A stretch of 64,000 bases of DNA. Origin: Henriciella sp. (GTDB lineage: Bacteria; Pseudomonadota; Alphaproteobacteria; Caulobacterales; Hyphomonadaceae). The notes below the pieces were generated by a model. It was not told the DNA's origin. It did not search any database and was given only the letters and a program-made list of their open reading frames with translations. Location of the stretch: contig JASJAO010000010.1 of the NCBI GenBank assembly GCA_030066975.1, forward strand, positions 1-64,000, in the 5' to 3' direction. Position 1 is the first letter of the stretch. Each line of letters begins with the position of its first letter. Positions 8,267-16,226 of the stretch are shown here, in pieces. Made by a program: the position numbers and the translations under genes.

Positions 8267-9439
8267 GTGACACAAAAAAATCAATCCGGTTCCGAAACGG
8301 GTGCGATTGCGCTGGCGGATGGGCGCGTCTTTTTGGGCGAAGGGGCAGGCGCGACTGGGATGGCCGTCGGTGAGCTGTGCTTCAACACAGCGATGACCGG
8401 GTATCAGGAGATCCTCACGGATCCGTCCTATGCCGATCAGGTCGTGCTGTTTACGTTTCCGCATATCGGCAATGTCGGTGCGAATGTCTCAGATCATGAG
8501 GACTCGTCTGCGCCAGCGGCTTCAGCCGCGCGGGGCACGGTGTTTCGGGAACCGATTTCACCGCCGGCCAATTGGCGGGCAGAAGATCATTTCGATGCCT
8601 GGCTGGTGAAGCAGAATATTATCGGCCTGTCTGGTGTCGACACGCGGGCGCTGACCCGCCTGATCCGGGAGCAGGGCATGCCAAAATGTGCGATTGCCCA
8701 TGATCCGAATGGCGATATCGATCTTGAGGCTCTGATTGCCGCCGCGCAGGCCTGGGCTGGGCTCGATGACGCCGATCTGGCGGCGGATGTGGCGGCTGAC
8801 GCGCCGTTTGATCATGTCGAGCAATTATGGGATTTGCAGAGCGGCTTCGAGCCGGTCAGTGCGCCCGCTTATCACGTTGTGGTCGTCGATTTTGGCGTGA
8901 AGAAGAACATCCTTCGCAATCTGGCAGCGATCGGTGCGCGGGCGACCGTGGTCAGCGGGGATGCCTCGATTGACGAGGTGAAAGCGTTGCAACCGGATGG
9001 TGTGGTCTTGTCAAATGGGCCGGGCGACCCGGCGGCGACAATCAAACGTTCCGGCGATCTGGTGCGCGGTCTTGTTGAGAGCGGTCTGCCTTTGCTTGGG
9101 ATCTGTATCGGTCACCAATTGCTGGCGCTCAGCCTCGGGGCGAAGACAAGAAAGATGGCGCAAGGTCATCACGGGGCGAACCATCCGGTCAAGGATCTGG
9201 CGACCGGTAAGGTTGAAATTGTGTCTATGAATCATGGCTTTACGGTCGATGCGAGCACATTGCCGGCAGGCGTTGAGGAAAGCCATACGTCTTTGTTTGA
9301 CGGCACCAATTCAGGCCTGCGTATTGAAGGCAAACCGATCATCTCGGTTCAGCACCATCCCGAAGCCAGTCCGGGGCCGCAGGACAGTTTCTATATCTTC
9401 CGGCGCTTTGCCGACCTGATGGATGCTCACAAAGCCTAG
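8267..9439 (+). CDS. carA: Carbamoyl-phosphate synthase small (glutaminase) subunit
   Basis: A 390-residue amidotransferase subunit of carbamoyl-phosphate synthase, feeding pyrimidine and arginine synthesis. The N-terminal small-subunit domain ([22 protein letters not shown]) is followed by a class I glutaminase with the nucleophilic Cys in LLGICIGHQ and the His/Glu pair in [12 protein letters not shown]. The GTG at 8267 is chosen because TGGAGAT lies 8-9 bp upstream; an in-frame TTG at 8204 has no ribosome-binding site. carB, the partner, is not in this window: the next gene downstream is a convergent TetR regulator. Confidence 0.96.
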   Translation: MTQKNQSGSETGAIALADGRVFLGEGAGATGMAVGELCFNTAMTGYQEILTDPSYADQVVLFTFPHIGNVGANVSDHEDSSAPAASAARGTVFREPISPPANWRAEDHFDAWLVKQNIIGLSGVDTRALTRLIREQGMPKCAIAHDPNGDIDLEALIAAAQAWAGLDDADLAADVAADAPFDHVEQLWDLQSGFEPVSAPAYHVVVVDFGVKKNILRNLAAIGARATVVSGDASIDEVKALQPDGVVLSNGPGDPAATIKRSGDLVRGLVESGLPLLGICIGHQLLALSLGAKTRKMAQGHHGANHPVKDLATGKVEIVSMNHGFTVDASTLPAGVEESHTSLFDGTNSGLRIEGKPIISVQHHPEASPGPQDSFYIFRRFADLMDAHKA

Positions 9440-9455
9440 CTTCAGGCTCTCCGCG

Positions 9456-10046
9456 CTAGCGCAGACTGCGCACCAGGCGCTCAAACGCTTCAAACACGCT
9501 TTCGGCGGTGACACCGGGCGTGCCGCGCGAGATGGAGAAGCCAGCCCCGTTCAGCGCGCTGCGTAGCATTACGACCAGCGGATCGATCCTGTCGCCTGAG
9601 ATCAGTCCCTTCTTGACGATCCAGCGCACGGCTGCATCCACGTTCTGATTGCCGAGATAGTGGTCGCTTTCATACCAACCGACCTCTCCCAGGACGGACG
9701 GTCCGTCAATCAGGACAATCTGCTGATAGTCAGGGCGGGTCGTATAATTCAGATAGACTTTGCATCCGGCGAGAAAGGCAGCGTAGGGATCGGTCCGACT
9801 GCGCGCCGCTTTGGCCTGTTTGCGCGCTTCGAGATCCAACTCCTCCTGCAGATTCTCCCAAACCTCACGAAACAGCGCTTCCTTGTTGCCGAAATGATGA
9901 AACAGGGCGCCCTTGGTGGTCCCCGCCGCCTTGCAAATGTCAGCCAGCGACGTCTCGGCGTATCCCTGCTTTTCAAACAGGGTTTTCGCAGCGCTCAGCA
10001 ATTGACTGCGGGTCGTCTCCGCGTTGGATTTAGAGCGGCGAGCCAT
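9456..10046 (-). CDS. TetR/AcrR-family transcriptional regulator
   Basis: A 196-residue regulator. The N-terminal helix-turn-helix is typical of TetR (ETTRSQLLSAAKTLFEKQGY, SLADICKAAGTTKGALFHHFGNKEALF). The C-terminal ligand-binding half includes FLAGCKVYLNYTTRPDYQQIVLIDGPSVLG, a pattern seen in many alphaproteobacterial AcrR-type regulators. The start at 10046 has AAGAGGA upstream. A perfect palindrome ACATACC-GAT-GGTATGT at 10072-10088, 26 bp before the start, is the likely self-operator. No efflux or target gene lies next to it, so the regulon is unknown. Confidence 0.9.
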   Translation of the reverse strand: MARRSKSNAETTRSQLLSAAKTLFEKQGYAETSLADICKAAGTTKGALFHHFGNKEALFREVWENLQEELDLEARKQAKAARSRTDPYAAFLAGCKVYLNYTTRPDYQQIVLIDGPSVLGEVGWYESDHYLGNQNVDAAVRWIVKKGLISGDRIDPLVVMLRSALNGAGFSISRGTPGVTAESVFEAFERLVRSLR

Positions 10047-10071
10047 GCGGCAAATGTCCTCTTGACCCGTG

Positions 10072-10088
10072 ACATACCGATGGTATGT
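10072..10088. promoter_or_regulatory. Probable TetR operator (17-bp palindrome)
   Basis: ACATACCGATGGTATGT has perfect 7-bp arms around GAT. It lies 26 bp upstream of the TetR start codon, where an autoregulatory operator is expected. Inference from position and symmetry. Confidence 0.7.
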
Positions 10089-10099
10089 AAACACAAGAA

Positions 10100-10113
10100 T
10101 TCCAGTACTGGAA
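10100..10113. promoter_or_regulatory. Perfect 14-bp palindrome TTCCAGTACTGGAA
   Basis: A perfect palindrome 12 bp beyond the TetR operator, in the intergenic region between the TetR gene and the lolA-like gene. It may be a second regulator site or a structural repeat; nothing else identifies it. Confidence 0.4.
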
Positions 10114-10268
10114 ATACAAGAAAATTCGAGTACCCCCGCATTCAGTGTTGGACGCACGCGGAGGTTGATGCGGAGCCGGGCAGAAATTCTGTCCGGCTTA
10201 CGTCTGTCTGGTGCCCACAGCCGAATGTGTAGCAAGAATAACGCAAAGCGCGGTGAAGTTAAACCCTG

Positions 10269-11168
10269 CTAGCGCTCATCTTCTTCGTCTTCTTCGAGGC
10301 GAAACAATCTGGGATTGAGCCGGGTGTTCTGCTCGACCTCTGACAATTCAACCACTGTGGTCTGGAAATTGGCGTCAAGTGTGAGCCAGCCCAGCAGGTC
10401 ATAGGTCTGGTCCGCAAACACCATGGTGAGATCGCCCTCGACCTCACCGGTCGCGTCTTGCACCGTGACAGAGACCCGGTCTGCGTTGCGGGTGACATTA
10501 ATCACGTCGACATCTTTGGAGAAGTCGAGATTGTCATCGAGCAACAGGCCGAGCGGTGTTGAGGCGAGCGGAATCCGGTCAATCGTTTCCAAGTCGCGGT
10601 CTTCCATGGCCACAGTCGCGCCGTCTGAGACGATCAGGATGGGGGTCGGGTCGTCATAGTCAAACCGGACGCGGCCGGGACGGCGAAGGGCGAACGTGCC
10701 GGTAGAGATCGACCCGTCTGCATTGATCTGGAGGAACTTGCCCTTGGCCGTCCGCGCTGCTGTCAGAGCTTCGCTGACGCGATTGAGAATATCAGCCTGC
10801 TCAGCGGCCGTCAGACCAGCAGGTTGAACAGGGGTCGGCACATTGTCGGTTTCAGGGGTCACGGTGTCCTCGGGCGTGGCGACCGGCGCCGTCGTGACCG
10901 GCGCGGTATTTGTCGAAGGTTCAACCTCATCGCGAACCACCTCGATCGATACCGGGTCTGATCGTTTTGGCGATGAGTCACCCAGTTCGACCGGCTCGGG
11001 CAGTTCAGGCAATGCCTCAGGTTCGGTTTCGGCGACCGGTTCGGTTTGTTCGATGTTTTCTGCTTGAAGGCCTGAGTCCTGGACCCCCGGCACAGCCTGC
11101 AATGCCAGAGGGGCATAATGCGCAGCGGTGAGGACCAGCGCCAATGCGGTCAAAGCAGGGGTAAACAT
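10269..11168 (-). CDS. LolA-family outer-membrane lipoprotein carrier-like protein
   Basis: A 299-residue secreted protein with an N-terminal hydrophobic signal. The first ~115 residues after it are an acidic Pro/Glu/Thr-rich linker not found in classical LolA (about 200 residues). The LolA fold then follows: GKFLQINADGSISTGTFALRRPGRVRFDYDDPTPILIVSDG, then DLETIDRIPLASTPLGLLL. The RPGR(V/M)RF(D/E)Y motif is diagnostic. LolA ferries lipoproteins across the periplasm from LolCDE to the outer membrane. The low-complexity linker may tether the domain near the membrane. The C terminus ends in an acidic EEDEEDER tail. Single gene on the minus strand. Confidence 0.85.
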   Translation of the reverse strand: MFTPALTALALVLTAAHYAPLALQAVPGVQDSGLQAENIEQTEPVAETEPEALPELPEPVELGDSSPKRSDPVSIEVVRDEVEPSTNTAPVTTAPVATPEDTVTPETDNVPTPVQPAGLTAAEQADILNRVSEALTAARTAKGKFLQINADGSISTGTFALRRPGRVRFDYDDPTPILIVSDGATVAMEDRDLETIDRIPLASTPLGLLLDDNLDFSKDVDVINVTRNADRVSVTVQDATGEVEGDLTMVFADQTYDLLGWLTLDANFQTTVVELSEVEQNTRLNPRLFRLEEDEEDER

Positions 11169-11370
11169 TCAGTGATCCTTTCATCAGTCCACGCTCACTT
11201 AAGCAGGCTGGGTCAACAAAAACAGGGCGAAATCGAGGCATTTGCGCCTGTTTTCGTTGCATCATGTTCAGCTTTGAAGCGCAAAATTCGTATTCCTTTC
11301 GGCGAGTTCATTAGGCACCGAGGGAAAAAACAGGGCAAAAGGCCTATGGGTTCAACATGGGGAGATTACC

Positions 11371-12000
11371 ATGAAACAGGCACTTATTCTTGCAGCGACA
11401 CTGGCTTTGGTGGCCGGCTGCCAAAACGTTTCGAACCGTCAAATGCAGACAACTGCGGGCGGCGCCATTATCGGCGCGGGCCTCGGGACGCTGGCTGGCG
11501 GTGATGATAAGCGCAACGCCGCCATCGGCGCGGTTGTGGGCGGCATCGCAGGTGCAGCGGTTGGCGGATACATGGATAAACAGGAAGAAGAGCTGCGTCA
11601 GCAAACCGCTGGAACTGGAATTGAGGTGGAACGCCAGGGCGATCAGATTGCCCTGACCATGCCGTCGAGCATCACGTTCCCGGTCAACAGCGCGGCTATT
11701 CAGCCGAGCTTTCAGGCGTCTTTGACCGATGTGGCCAACACTTTGATCGAGTATCCTTCAACGGCGGTGGATATTGTGGGTCATGCCAGCGCAGATGGCG
11801 ACGATGATTACAATATGGACTTGTCTATCCGCCGCGCGGCGTCCGTCAAATCCTTCCTATCGGCCAGCGGTGTCCAGGAAGTTCGCATGAATGCGATTGG
11901 CAAAGGCGAAACCGAGCCAATTGCCGACAATGCGACCGAGGCCGGACGCGTCGCAAACCGCCGGGTCGAGATCCTGTTGACGCCGGTGGTCGAAAGCTAG
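11371..12000 (+). CDS. OmpA-family lipoprotein with glycine zipper (YiaD-like)
   Basis: A 209-residue protein. Signal peptide with lipobox LVAGC (Cys about residue 17), then a glycine-zipper segment (GGAIIGAGLGTLAGG...GAVVGGIAGAAVGGYMD). The C-terminal OmpA-type peptidoglycan-binding domain begins near residue 95 (ITFPVNSAAIQPSF, VDIVGHASADGDDDYNMDLSIRRAASVKSFL, and the terminal AGRVANRRVEI with the binding Asn/Arg positions). It probably anchors the outer membrane to the cell wall. GGGGAGA precedes the ATG. A strong rho-independent terminator follows at 12056-12093. Confidence 0.92.
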   Translation: MKQALILAATLALVAGCQNVSNRQMQTTAGGAIIGAGLGTLAGGDDKRNAAIGAVVGGIAGAAVGGYMDKQEEELRQQTAGTGIEVERQGDQIALTMPSSITFPVNSAAIQPSFQASLTDVANTLIEYPSTAVDIVGHASADGDDDYNMDLSIRRAASVKSFLSASGVQEVRMNAIGKGETEPIADNATEAGRVANRRVEILLTPVVES

Positions 12001-12055
12001 CGTTTATCAAAGCTTGATCAGGCGCTTTCTGTTTGACGGGGCCTGATACAGGAAA

Positions 12056-12093
12056 GGCCAGAGCATCGTTGGCGCGCGCTCTGGCCTTTTTTT
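12056..12093 (+). terminator. Rho-independent terminator of the OmpA-family gene
   Basis: The arms GGCCAGAGC and GCTCTGGCC pair across a 13-nt loop and are followed by seven Ts. Confidence 0.85.
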
Positions 12094-12097
12094 GTGC

Positions 12098-12466
12098 TTA
12101 AACCGGATCGGTGGCCGAGACCATATAGGTCAACGGGTCTTCGCCATGGGAGCGTATCGTCACATATTCGCCGGGTCGAAACACGTGATCGCCAAGATGA
12201 TACCCGCCTTCATCCGGGCCTTCATGGTCCTCATCATAATGAAACCGCCAGTGCGACCCGTTATGCGTGAGCAGACCATCAGCCTTTTCATCCGGATCTG
12301 GATGGAAACGATCCACGGTGCACAGCTTGCGATGCTCTCGCCAGGCTTCGAGGTCGATCAGGCCCTCAGGTGTCAGCGGCGCAACCACAACATATCCCTG
12401 CCGTGAATCGCCGTCAGGATATCCAGGATTGCGGGCGAGACGCAGGATAATTCGAGTTAGGGTCAT
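12098..12466 (-). CDS. Conserved hypothetical protein, acidic, 122 residues
   Basis: Not recognised as a named family. The protein is soluble, with no signal or membrane segment, and rich in Asp, Glu, His and Gly in the middle (FHYDEDHEGPDEGGYHLGDH), a composition seen in metal-binding or hydrophilic stress-related proteins. The end (FRPGEYVTIRSHGEDPLTYMV) looks like a small beta-barrel. It follows the universal stress gene by 14 bp on the same strand, so the two are probably one transcript and may share a stress-linked role. AGGAT precedes the start. Confidence 0.65.
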   Translation of the reverse strand: MTLTRIILRLARNPGYPDGDSRQGYVVVAPLTPEGLIDLEAWREHRKLCTVDRFHPDPDEKADGLLTHNGSHWRFHYDEDHEGPDEGGYHLGDHVFRPGEYVTIRSHGEDPLTYMVSATDPV

Positions 12467-12480
12467 AAGCTTCGATCCTT

Positions 12481-13317
12481 CTAATGCATGAGCGCCAGGG
12501 CGGGCGCGTTCGGGGCGCTGAGCATGGCGCGCGTTGTGCCGCCAAAGATCATCTCGCCGAGGCGGTTGTGGCCATATGCGCCCATCACAATCAGTCCGGC
12601 ATCACAGGTGTCGGCCGCTTCAATCAGACCCTCCGAAATGTGCCCTTTCAAAGCGATGATTTCCGAGCCGACTTCATAGCGGTCGAGATAGGCTTTCAGT
12701 TTGGCCGGTTCGGTGGCCCCGGAGGCTTTGTTCACTTGCTGCAGGTTTTGCGGCTTTTGTGCGATGAAGACACGCTTATAGCCGCGGATCAGGGGCATAT
12801 GCATGCGCACGGCCCGGGCCGACTGGGCGCTGCCATCCCAGGCGATGAGACAGGTTTCATCCTCGTGAGGGATGCTGCTTGCCAGAACGATCGGCAGACG
12901 TGCCTCCATCAATGCGTGTTCAAATCCGAGATTGAGGGCGTGGACCGACTTGCAGGCGTCTTTGGGGAACACCAAAGCCTGGGACAGCATGGCCGCCCCA
13001 GCCGCACGATGGGCGACCGAACCTGTGACATCTTCATAGTCGGCGCGCAGCCAGGTCCCAGCCTCTTTGACCGCTTTGTCGAACTCCGCCCGGATCGCCT
13101 TGCGTGCGTTTTTCTGACCTTCCGTCACCGCCTCAATGGCTTTGGCCCCCATGAAGACGACATCGGCGCCCGGTGTGTAGACAAACGCGGTTGCCGGGTC
13201 TGGCATAACGGTCAGACCAAGCAGCGAGGTCTGCATCCGTCTGGCGATGCGGACGGCTGTTTTCATTTGCATGGGCACCCCGGTTGGGTTGTCGCCCAGC
13301 ATTGCGATGACGGACAT
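12481..13317 (-). CDS. Universal stress protein, tandem UspA type
   Basis: A 278-residue protein with a degenerate N-terminal Usp half and a better conserved C-terminal half. The latter ends IVMGAYGHNRLGEMIFGGTTRAML, the Usp nucleotide-binding region (GxxG-x9-G pattern). The LIAWDGSAQSARAVRMHMPL stretch opens the second domain. Such proteins respond to starvation, oxygen limitation or redox stress, usually through ATP-dependent or protein-binding switching. It probably heads a two-gene transcript with the 122-residue protein. The beta-oxidation operon terminator lies about 95 bp upstream. Confidence 0.9.
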   Translation of the reverse strand: MSVIAMLGDNPTGVPMQMKTAVRIARRMQTSLLGLTVMPDPATAFVYTPGADVVFMGAKAIEAVTEGQKNARKAIRAEFDKAVKEAGTWLRADYEDVTGSVAHRAAGAAMLSQALVFPKDACKSVHALNLGFEHALMEARLPIVLASSIPHEDETCLIAWDGSAQSARAVRMHMPLIRGYKRVFIAQKPQNLQQVNKASGATEPAKLKAYLDRYEVGSEIIALKGHISEGLIEAADTCDAGLIVMGAYGHNRLGEMIFGGTTRAMLSAPNAPALALMH

Positions 13318-13410
13318 TCTCAGCCTCCTGTTTTGCCTATGTAGTCAAGATAATAAGGGGCTGGAGTGGGGTTTATCCGTAGAGTCCCGTATGAGGGGTT
13401 TCCCTGATAC

Positions 13411-13440
13411 GTAAAAAGCCGGAGTTTGACACTCCGGCTT
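13411..13440 (-). terminator. Rho-independent terminator of the beta-oxidation operon
   Basis: Perfect 10-bp stem AAGCCGGAGT / ACTCCGGCTT with a 5-nt loop. On the minus strand it is followed by TTTTTAC, 27 bp after the fadJ-like stop codon. Confidence 0.8.
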
Positions 13441-13467
13441 CTTGAGATTTGATTTGTTCGCGTGCGT

Positions 13468-15699
13468 CTATGCTGCGACTTTCGCTGGCGTTCCGGCCGG
13501 TGGGAAACGGTCGTAGAAACCTTCGCCCTTGGCAGCCATGTCGCGCAGCAAGGCGCCCGGGCGGAAGCGATCACCGTATTTATCGGCCAGGCGATCTGCC
13601 TCGGCAACAAACGCTTCAATGCCCCAGATCAGGTCGATGTAAGATGCACACCCGCCGGTATAAGGCGCAAAGCCCCAGGCGAGGATTGAGCCGATATCGG
13701 CGTCGCGGGCATCGGTAATCACGCCCTCTTCGAAACAGCGCGCCACTTCGATCGCCTGGCGCACCAGGAAGCGATTGGTCAGCTCTTTCTTCATTTCAGG
13801 TGGGCATTCATCGATTTTGACGTCGATCTTCTTGTTGAGGTCCGGCCAGAGGCGAGCGGGTTTGCCCTTCTCGTTATAGTCGTAGAAGCCTTTGCCAGCT
13901 TTGCGTCCGACGCGGCCTTCATCCTCAACCAGCCAGGCCATCATCTGGCCAAGCTCATTGCCATTATAGTCGATGCCTGCGGCCTGAGCCATCTGGCGTC
14001 CGACTTTCAGGGCGGTGTCGAGACCAACCGAGTCAGACACTTCAAGCGCGCCCATCGGCATGCCGGACTGACGCCCGACATTTTCGATGATCGCGGGCTT
14101 GATGCCTTCAGAAAGCATTTGCATGCCTTCCTGAGTATAGGTGCCGAAGCAGCGCGAGGTGTAGAAGCCGCGGCTGTCATTGACCACGATGGGCGTCTTG
14201 CGGATCGCAAGGACATAATCGATCGACTTGGCCAGGGTCTCCTCAGAGGTTTTCTCACCCATGATGATCTCCACCAGGCCCATCCGCTCAACCGGTGAGA
14301 AGAAGTGGATGCCGATGAAATTCTCAGGACGCACAGAGGCTTCCGCGAGGCCGGTGATGGGCAGGGTGGAGGTGTTGGAGCCGAACACGGCGGTGTCGCC
14401 AAGCTGCTCTTCCGCCATCTTGGTAATCTTGGCTTTTAGTTCCGGATTCTCAAACACCGCTTCGACGACAAGGTCAGCGCCTTTGAAATCGTCATAATTG
14501 TCGGTTGGATGGATGCGTGCGATCAGGGCATCGCCCTTTTCTTGCGTCATCTTTCCGCGTGAGACCTGTTTCTCGACCAGTTTGCGGGAATAGTCCTTGC
14601 CCTTCTCAGCATTTTCCACAGATATATCCACAAGCACGGTTTCAATGCCGGCCTTGGCCTGCTCATAGGCAATGCCAGCGCCCATCAGGCCTGCGCCGAT
14701 GACGGCGACCTTGTTCAGTTCGTACTTTGGATAGCCTGCCGGACGGCTTGCGCCTTTGCTGAGGGCCTGTGTCGACAAGAAGAGCGAGCGGATCATGGCT
14801 TTTGCTTCCGGACGCTGCTGGGTGTTGATGAAGTAACGGGTTTCGATCCGTAGACCGGCATCGATCGGCACCTGCGTACCTTCATAGACACAAGACAGAA
14901 TGTTCTTCTGTGCCGGGTAGTTGCCATAGGTTTTGGCGGCCAGCATGGCGTTCGACATGGTCGCGACCTGACCAGCGCCGGGGCTGCGATGGACCACACC
15001 GCCGGGCATCTTGAAGCCTTTTTCGTCCCACGGGGCTTTGGCTTCGGGGTTGGCTTTGACCCAGTCCTTACATTTCTGAACCGTGTCGGACGAGGCCGCG
15101 AGTTCATTGACGACACCCATGGCGAGCGCCTTGTCGGCCTTGATGCTGGTGCCCTGCAGGATCATCGGCAGGGCTTCCTGAACGCCGATCAGGCGCGGCA
15201 GGCGCTGTGTGCCGCCGGCGCCGGGCAGGAGACCGATCTTGGCTTCCGGCAGGCCGAACTGAAGCTTCGGATTATCGTTTGCAGCGACGCGGTAGTGACA
15301 GGCGAGGGCCACTTCGAGGCCGCCGCCAAGGGCGAGACCATTCAGCGCACAGGCGATGGGCTTGCCGCAGGTTTCCAGCTCACGCAGGGTCTTGTTGAGG
15401 GCAAAGCCACGGTCGAACTGGGCTTTTTTGAGCTCCGCTTCAGACATTTCGGATTCAGGTTTGCCGCCAGCTGCCTGGCCCATTTCGCCAAGGTCGGCAC
15501 CAGCGCAGAAGCCGCTCGGTTTCCCAGATGAGATGACGAGACCTTTGATCGCCTCATTGCTCGCGACTTCATTGGTGATCGCGATGATGTCGGCGATGGC
15601 TTTGCCTGTGAGCGTGTTCATGCTGCGGCCCGGTACGTCAAAGATCGCGTGCGCGATGCCGTCCGCATCTGTTTCGAAAGAGAAGGTTTCGAGGTTCAT
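13468..15699 (-). CDS. fadJ: 3-hydroxyacyl-CoA dehydrogenase/enoyl-CoA hydratase (FadJ/FadB-type)
   Basis: A 743-residue bifunctional beta-oxidation enzyme. Residues 1-~190 form a crotonase domain that hydrates enoyl-CoA (ALNGLALGGGLEVALACHYR and [21 protein letters not shown] hold the oxyanion and glutamate sites). From about 330 a Rossmann fold binds NAD (VAVIGAGLMGAGIAYEQAKAG). The dehydrogenase catalytic His is in GIHFFSPVERMGLVEII. Two C-terminal helical domains follow. It acts with the thiolase encoded just upstream. AAGGAG precedes the ATG, and the DUF559 cassette ends only about 6 bp before that site. It is the last gene of a minus-strand operon and has its own terminator. Confidence 0.95.
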   Translation of the reverse strand: MNLETFSFETDADGIAHAIFDVPGRSMNTLTGKAIADIIAITNEVASNEAIKGLVISSGKPSGFCAGADLGEMGQAAGGKPESEMSEAELKKAQFDRGFALNKTLRELETCGKPIACALNGLALGGGLEVALACHYRVAANDNPKLQFGLPEAKIGLLPGAGGTQRLPRLIGVQEALPMILQGTSIKADKALAMGVVNELAASSDTVQKCKDWVKANPEAKAPWDEKGFKMPGGVVHRSPGAGQVATMSNAMLAAKTYGNYPAQKNILSCVYEGTQVPIDAGLRIETRYFINTQQRPEAKAMIRSLFLSTQALSKGASRPAGYPKYELNKVAVIGAGLMGAGIAYEQAKAGIETVLVDISVENAEKGKDYSRKLVEKQVSRGKMTQEKGDALIARIHPTDNYDDFKGADLVVEAVFENPELKAKITKMAEEQLGDTAVFGSNTSTLPITGLAEASVRPENFIGIHFFSPVERMGLVEIIMGEKTSEETLAKSIDYVLAIRKTPIVVNDSRGFYTSRCFGTYTQEGMQMLSEGIKPAIIENVGRQSGMPMGALEVSDSVGLDTALKVGRQMAQAAGIDYNGNELGQMMAWLVEDEGRVGRKAGKGFYDYNEKGKPARLWPDLNKKIDVKIDECPPEMKKELTNRFLVRQAIEVARCFEEGVITDARDADIGSILAWGFAPYTGGCASYIDLIWGIEAFVAEADRLADKYGDRFRPGALLRDMAAKGEGFYDRFPPAGTPAKVAA

Positions 15700-15719
15700 T
15701 GTGTTAGCTCCTTAGAGGC

Positions 15720-15785
15720 CCGCTCTTGCCTCCACCGCAAAGCGGGGGAGGTGGGCCAGCGCTTCAGCGCTGGGTCGGAGGGGGC
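15720..15785. repeat. Left terminal inverted repeat of the first DUF559 cassette
   Basis: About 66 bp whose reverse complement matches 16127-16190 over CCCCCTCCGACCC, GGCC(C)ACCTCCCCC and GGTGGAGG. The inner hairpin here is CAGCGCTTCAGCGCTG; in the right copy it is a different sequence with the same pairing. It encodes the last residues and stop codon of the DUF559 protein. Confidence 0.85.
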
Positions 15786-16126
15786 AAAATTGCGTAAAGA
15801 CCGTCGAGGACGGCGTTGAGGTTATTGTAGATGTCGGTGTTCCAGATGCGGTGGACCGCCCAGCCTCTGCTTTCAAGAAAACGGGTCCGCCTGAGATCAT
15901 GGATGAGCTGATTATTTTCGGTATGCGTGTCGCCGTCGACTTCGATGACCAGCTTGGCTTGAGGGCAGGCAAAGTCGGTGATGTAGGGTCCGACGGGATG
16001 CTGTTTTCTGAATTGCCAACCATTGATTTGCTTGCCTTTGAGTTTCGACCAGAGGATCCGTTCAGCGCTGGTGAGGTTTCGCCGTAGGACTTTGGCGCGC
16101 TTTAGCGTTTTTCCATCGACCTTCAT
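15764..16126 (-). CDS. DUF559 (Vsr-like fold) putative endonuclease
   Basis: A 120-residue protein of the DUF559 family, related to very-short-patch repair and PD-(D/E)xK nucleases. It shows the helix LRRNLTSAERILWSKLKG, the core YITDFACPQAKLVIEVDGDTH with the acidic residues, and the FLESRGWAVHRIWNTDI strand. The active-site residues look intact. The ATG directly abuts the right inverted repeat, and the C-terminal LPPPTQR and stop codon lie inside the left repeat. Gene plus repeats form a 471-bp unit between the thiolase and fadJ genes of one operon, in the same orientation. No target site duplication is obvious. Its function may be tied to spread of the repeats; that is inference. Confidence 0.88.
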   Translation of the reverse strand: MKVDGKTLKRAKVLRRNLTSAERILWSKLKGKQINGWQFRKQHPVGPYITDFACPQAKLVIEVDGDTHTENNQLIHDLRRTRFLESRGWAVHRIWNTDIYNNLNAVLDGLYAILPPPTQR

Positions 16127-16190
16127 GCCCCCTCCGACCCCGGCAGGTTGCCGGGGCCACCTCCCCCACTGCGTGGTGGAGGAAAGAGGG
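16127..16190. repeat. Right terminal inverted repeat of the first DUF559 cassette
   Basis: About 64 bp, inverted relative to 15720-15785. It begins one base after the DUF559 start codon. The inner hairpin is CCGGCAGGTTGCCGG, and a second hairpin pairs CCTCCCCCAC with GTGGTGGAGG (9 of 10 pairs). Confidence 0.85.
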
Positions 16191-16226
16191 ACGTGTTAGG
16201 GCGCATACACTGCATCTCGGCCGTTT

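Noticed and set aside
12484-13344. 286-codon open frame on the plus strand opposite the universal stress gene
   Set aside because: Antisense shadow of a recognised gene, no ribosome-binding site and no domain.
13330-13352. TTGCC-N6-GTCAA near the universal stress gene, resembling an FNR/FixK site
   Set aside because: The spacing is 6, not the 4 required for an FNR-type TTGAT-N4-ATCAA site, and the arms do not match well.
14615-14638. TTTTCCACA and TATATCCACA, DnaA-box-like sites
   Set aside because: They lie inside the coding part of the fadJ-like gene, and no other origin features are near.
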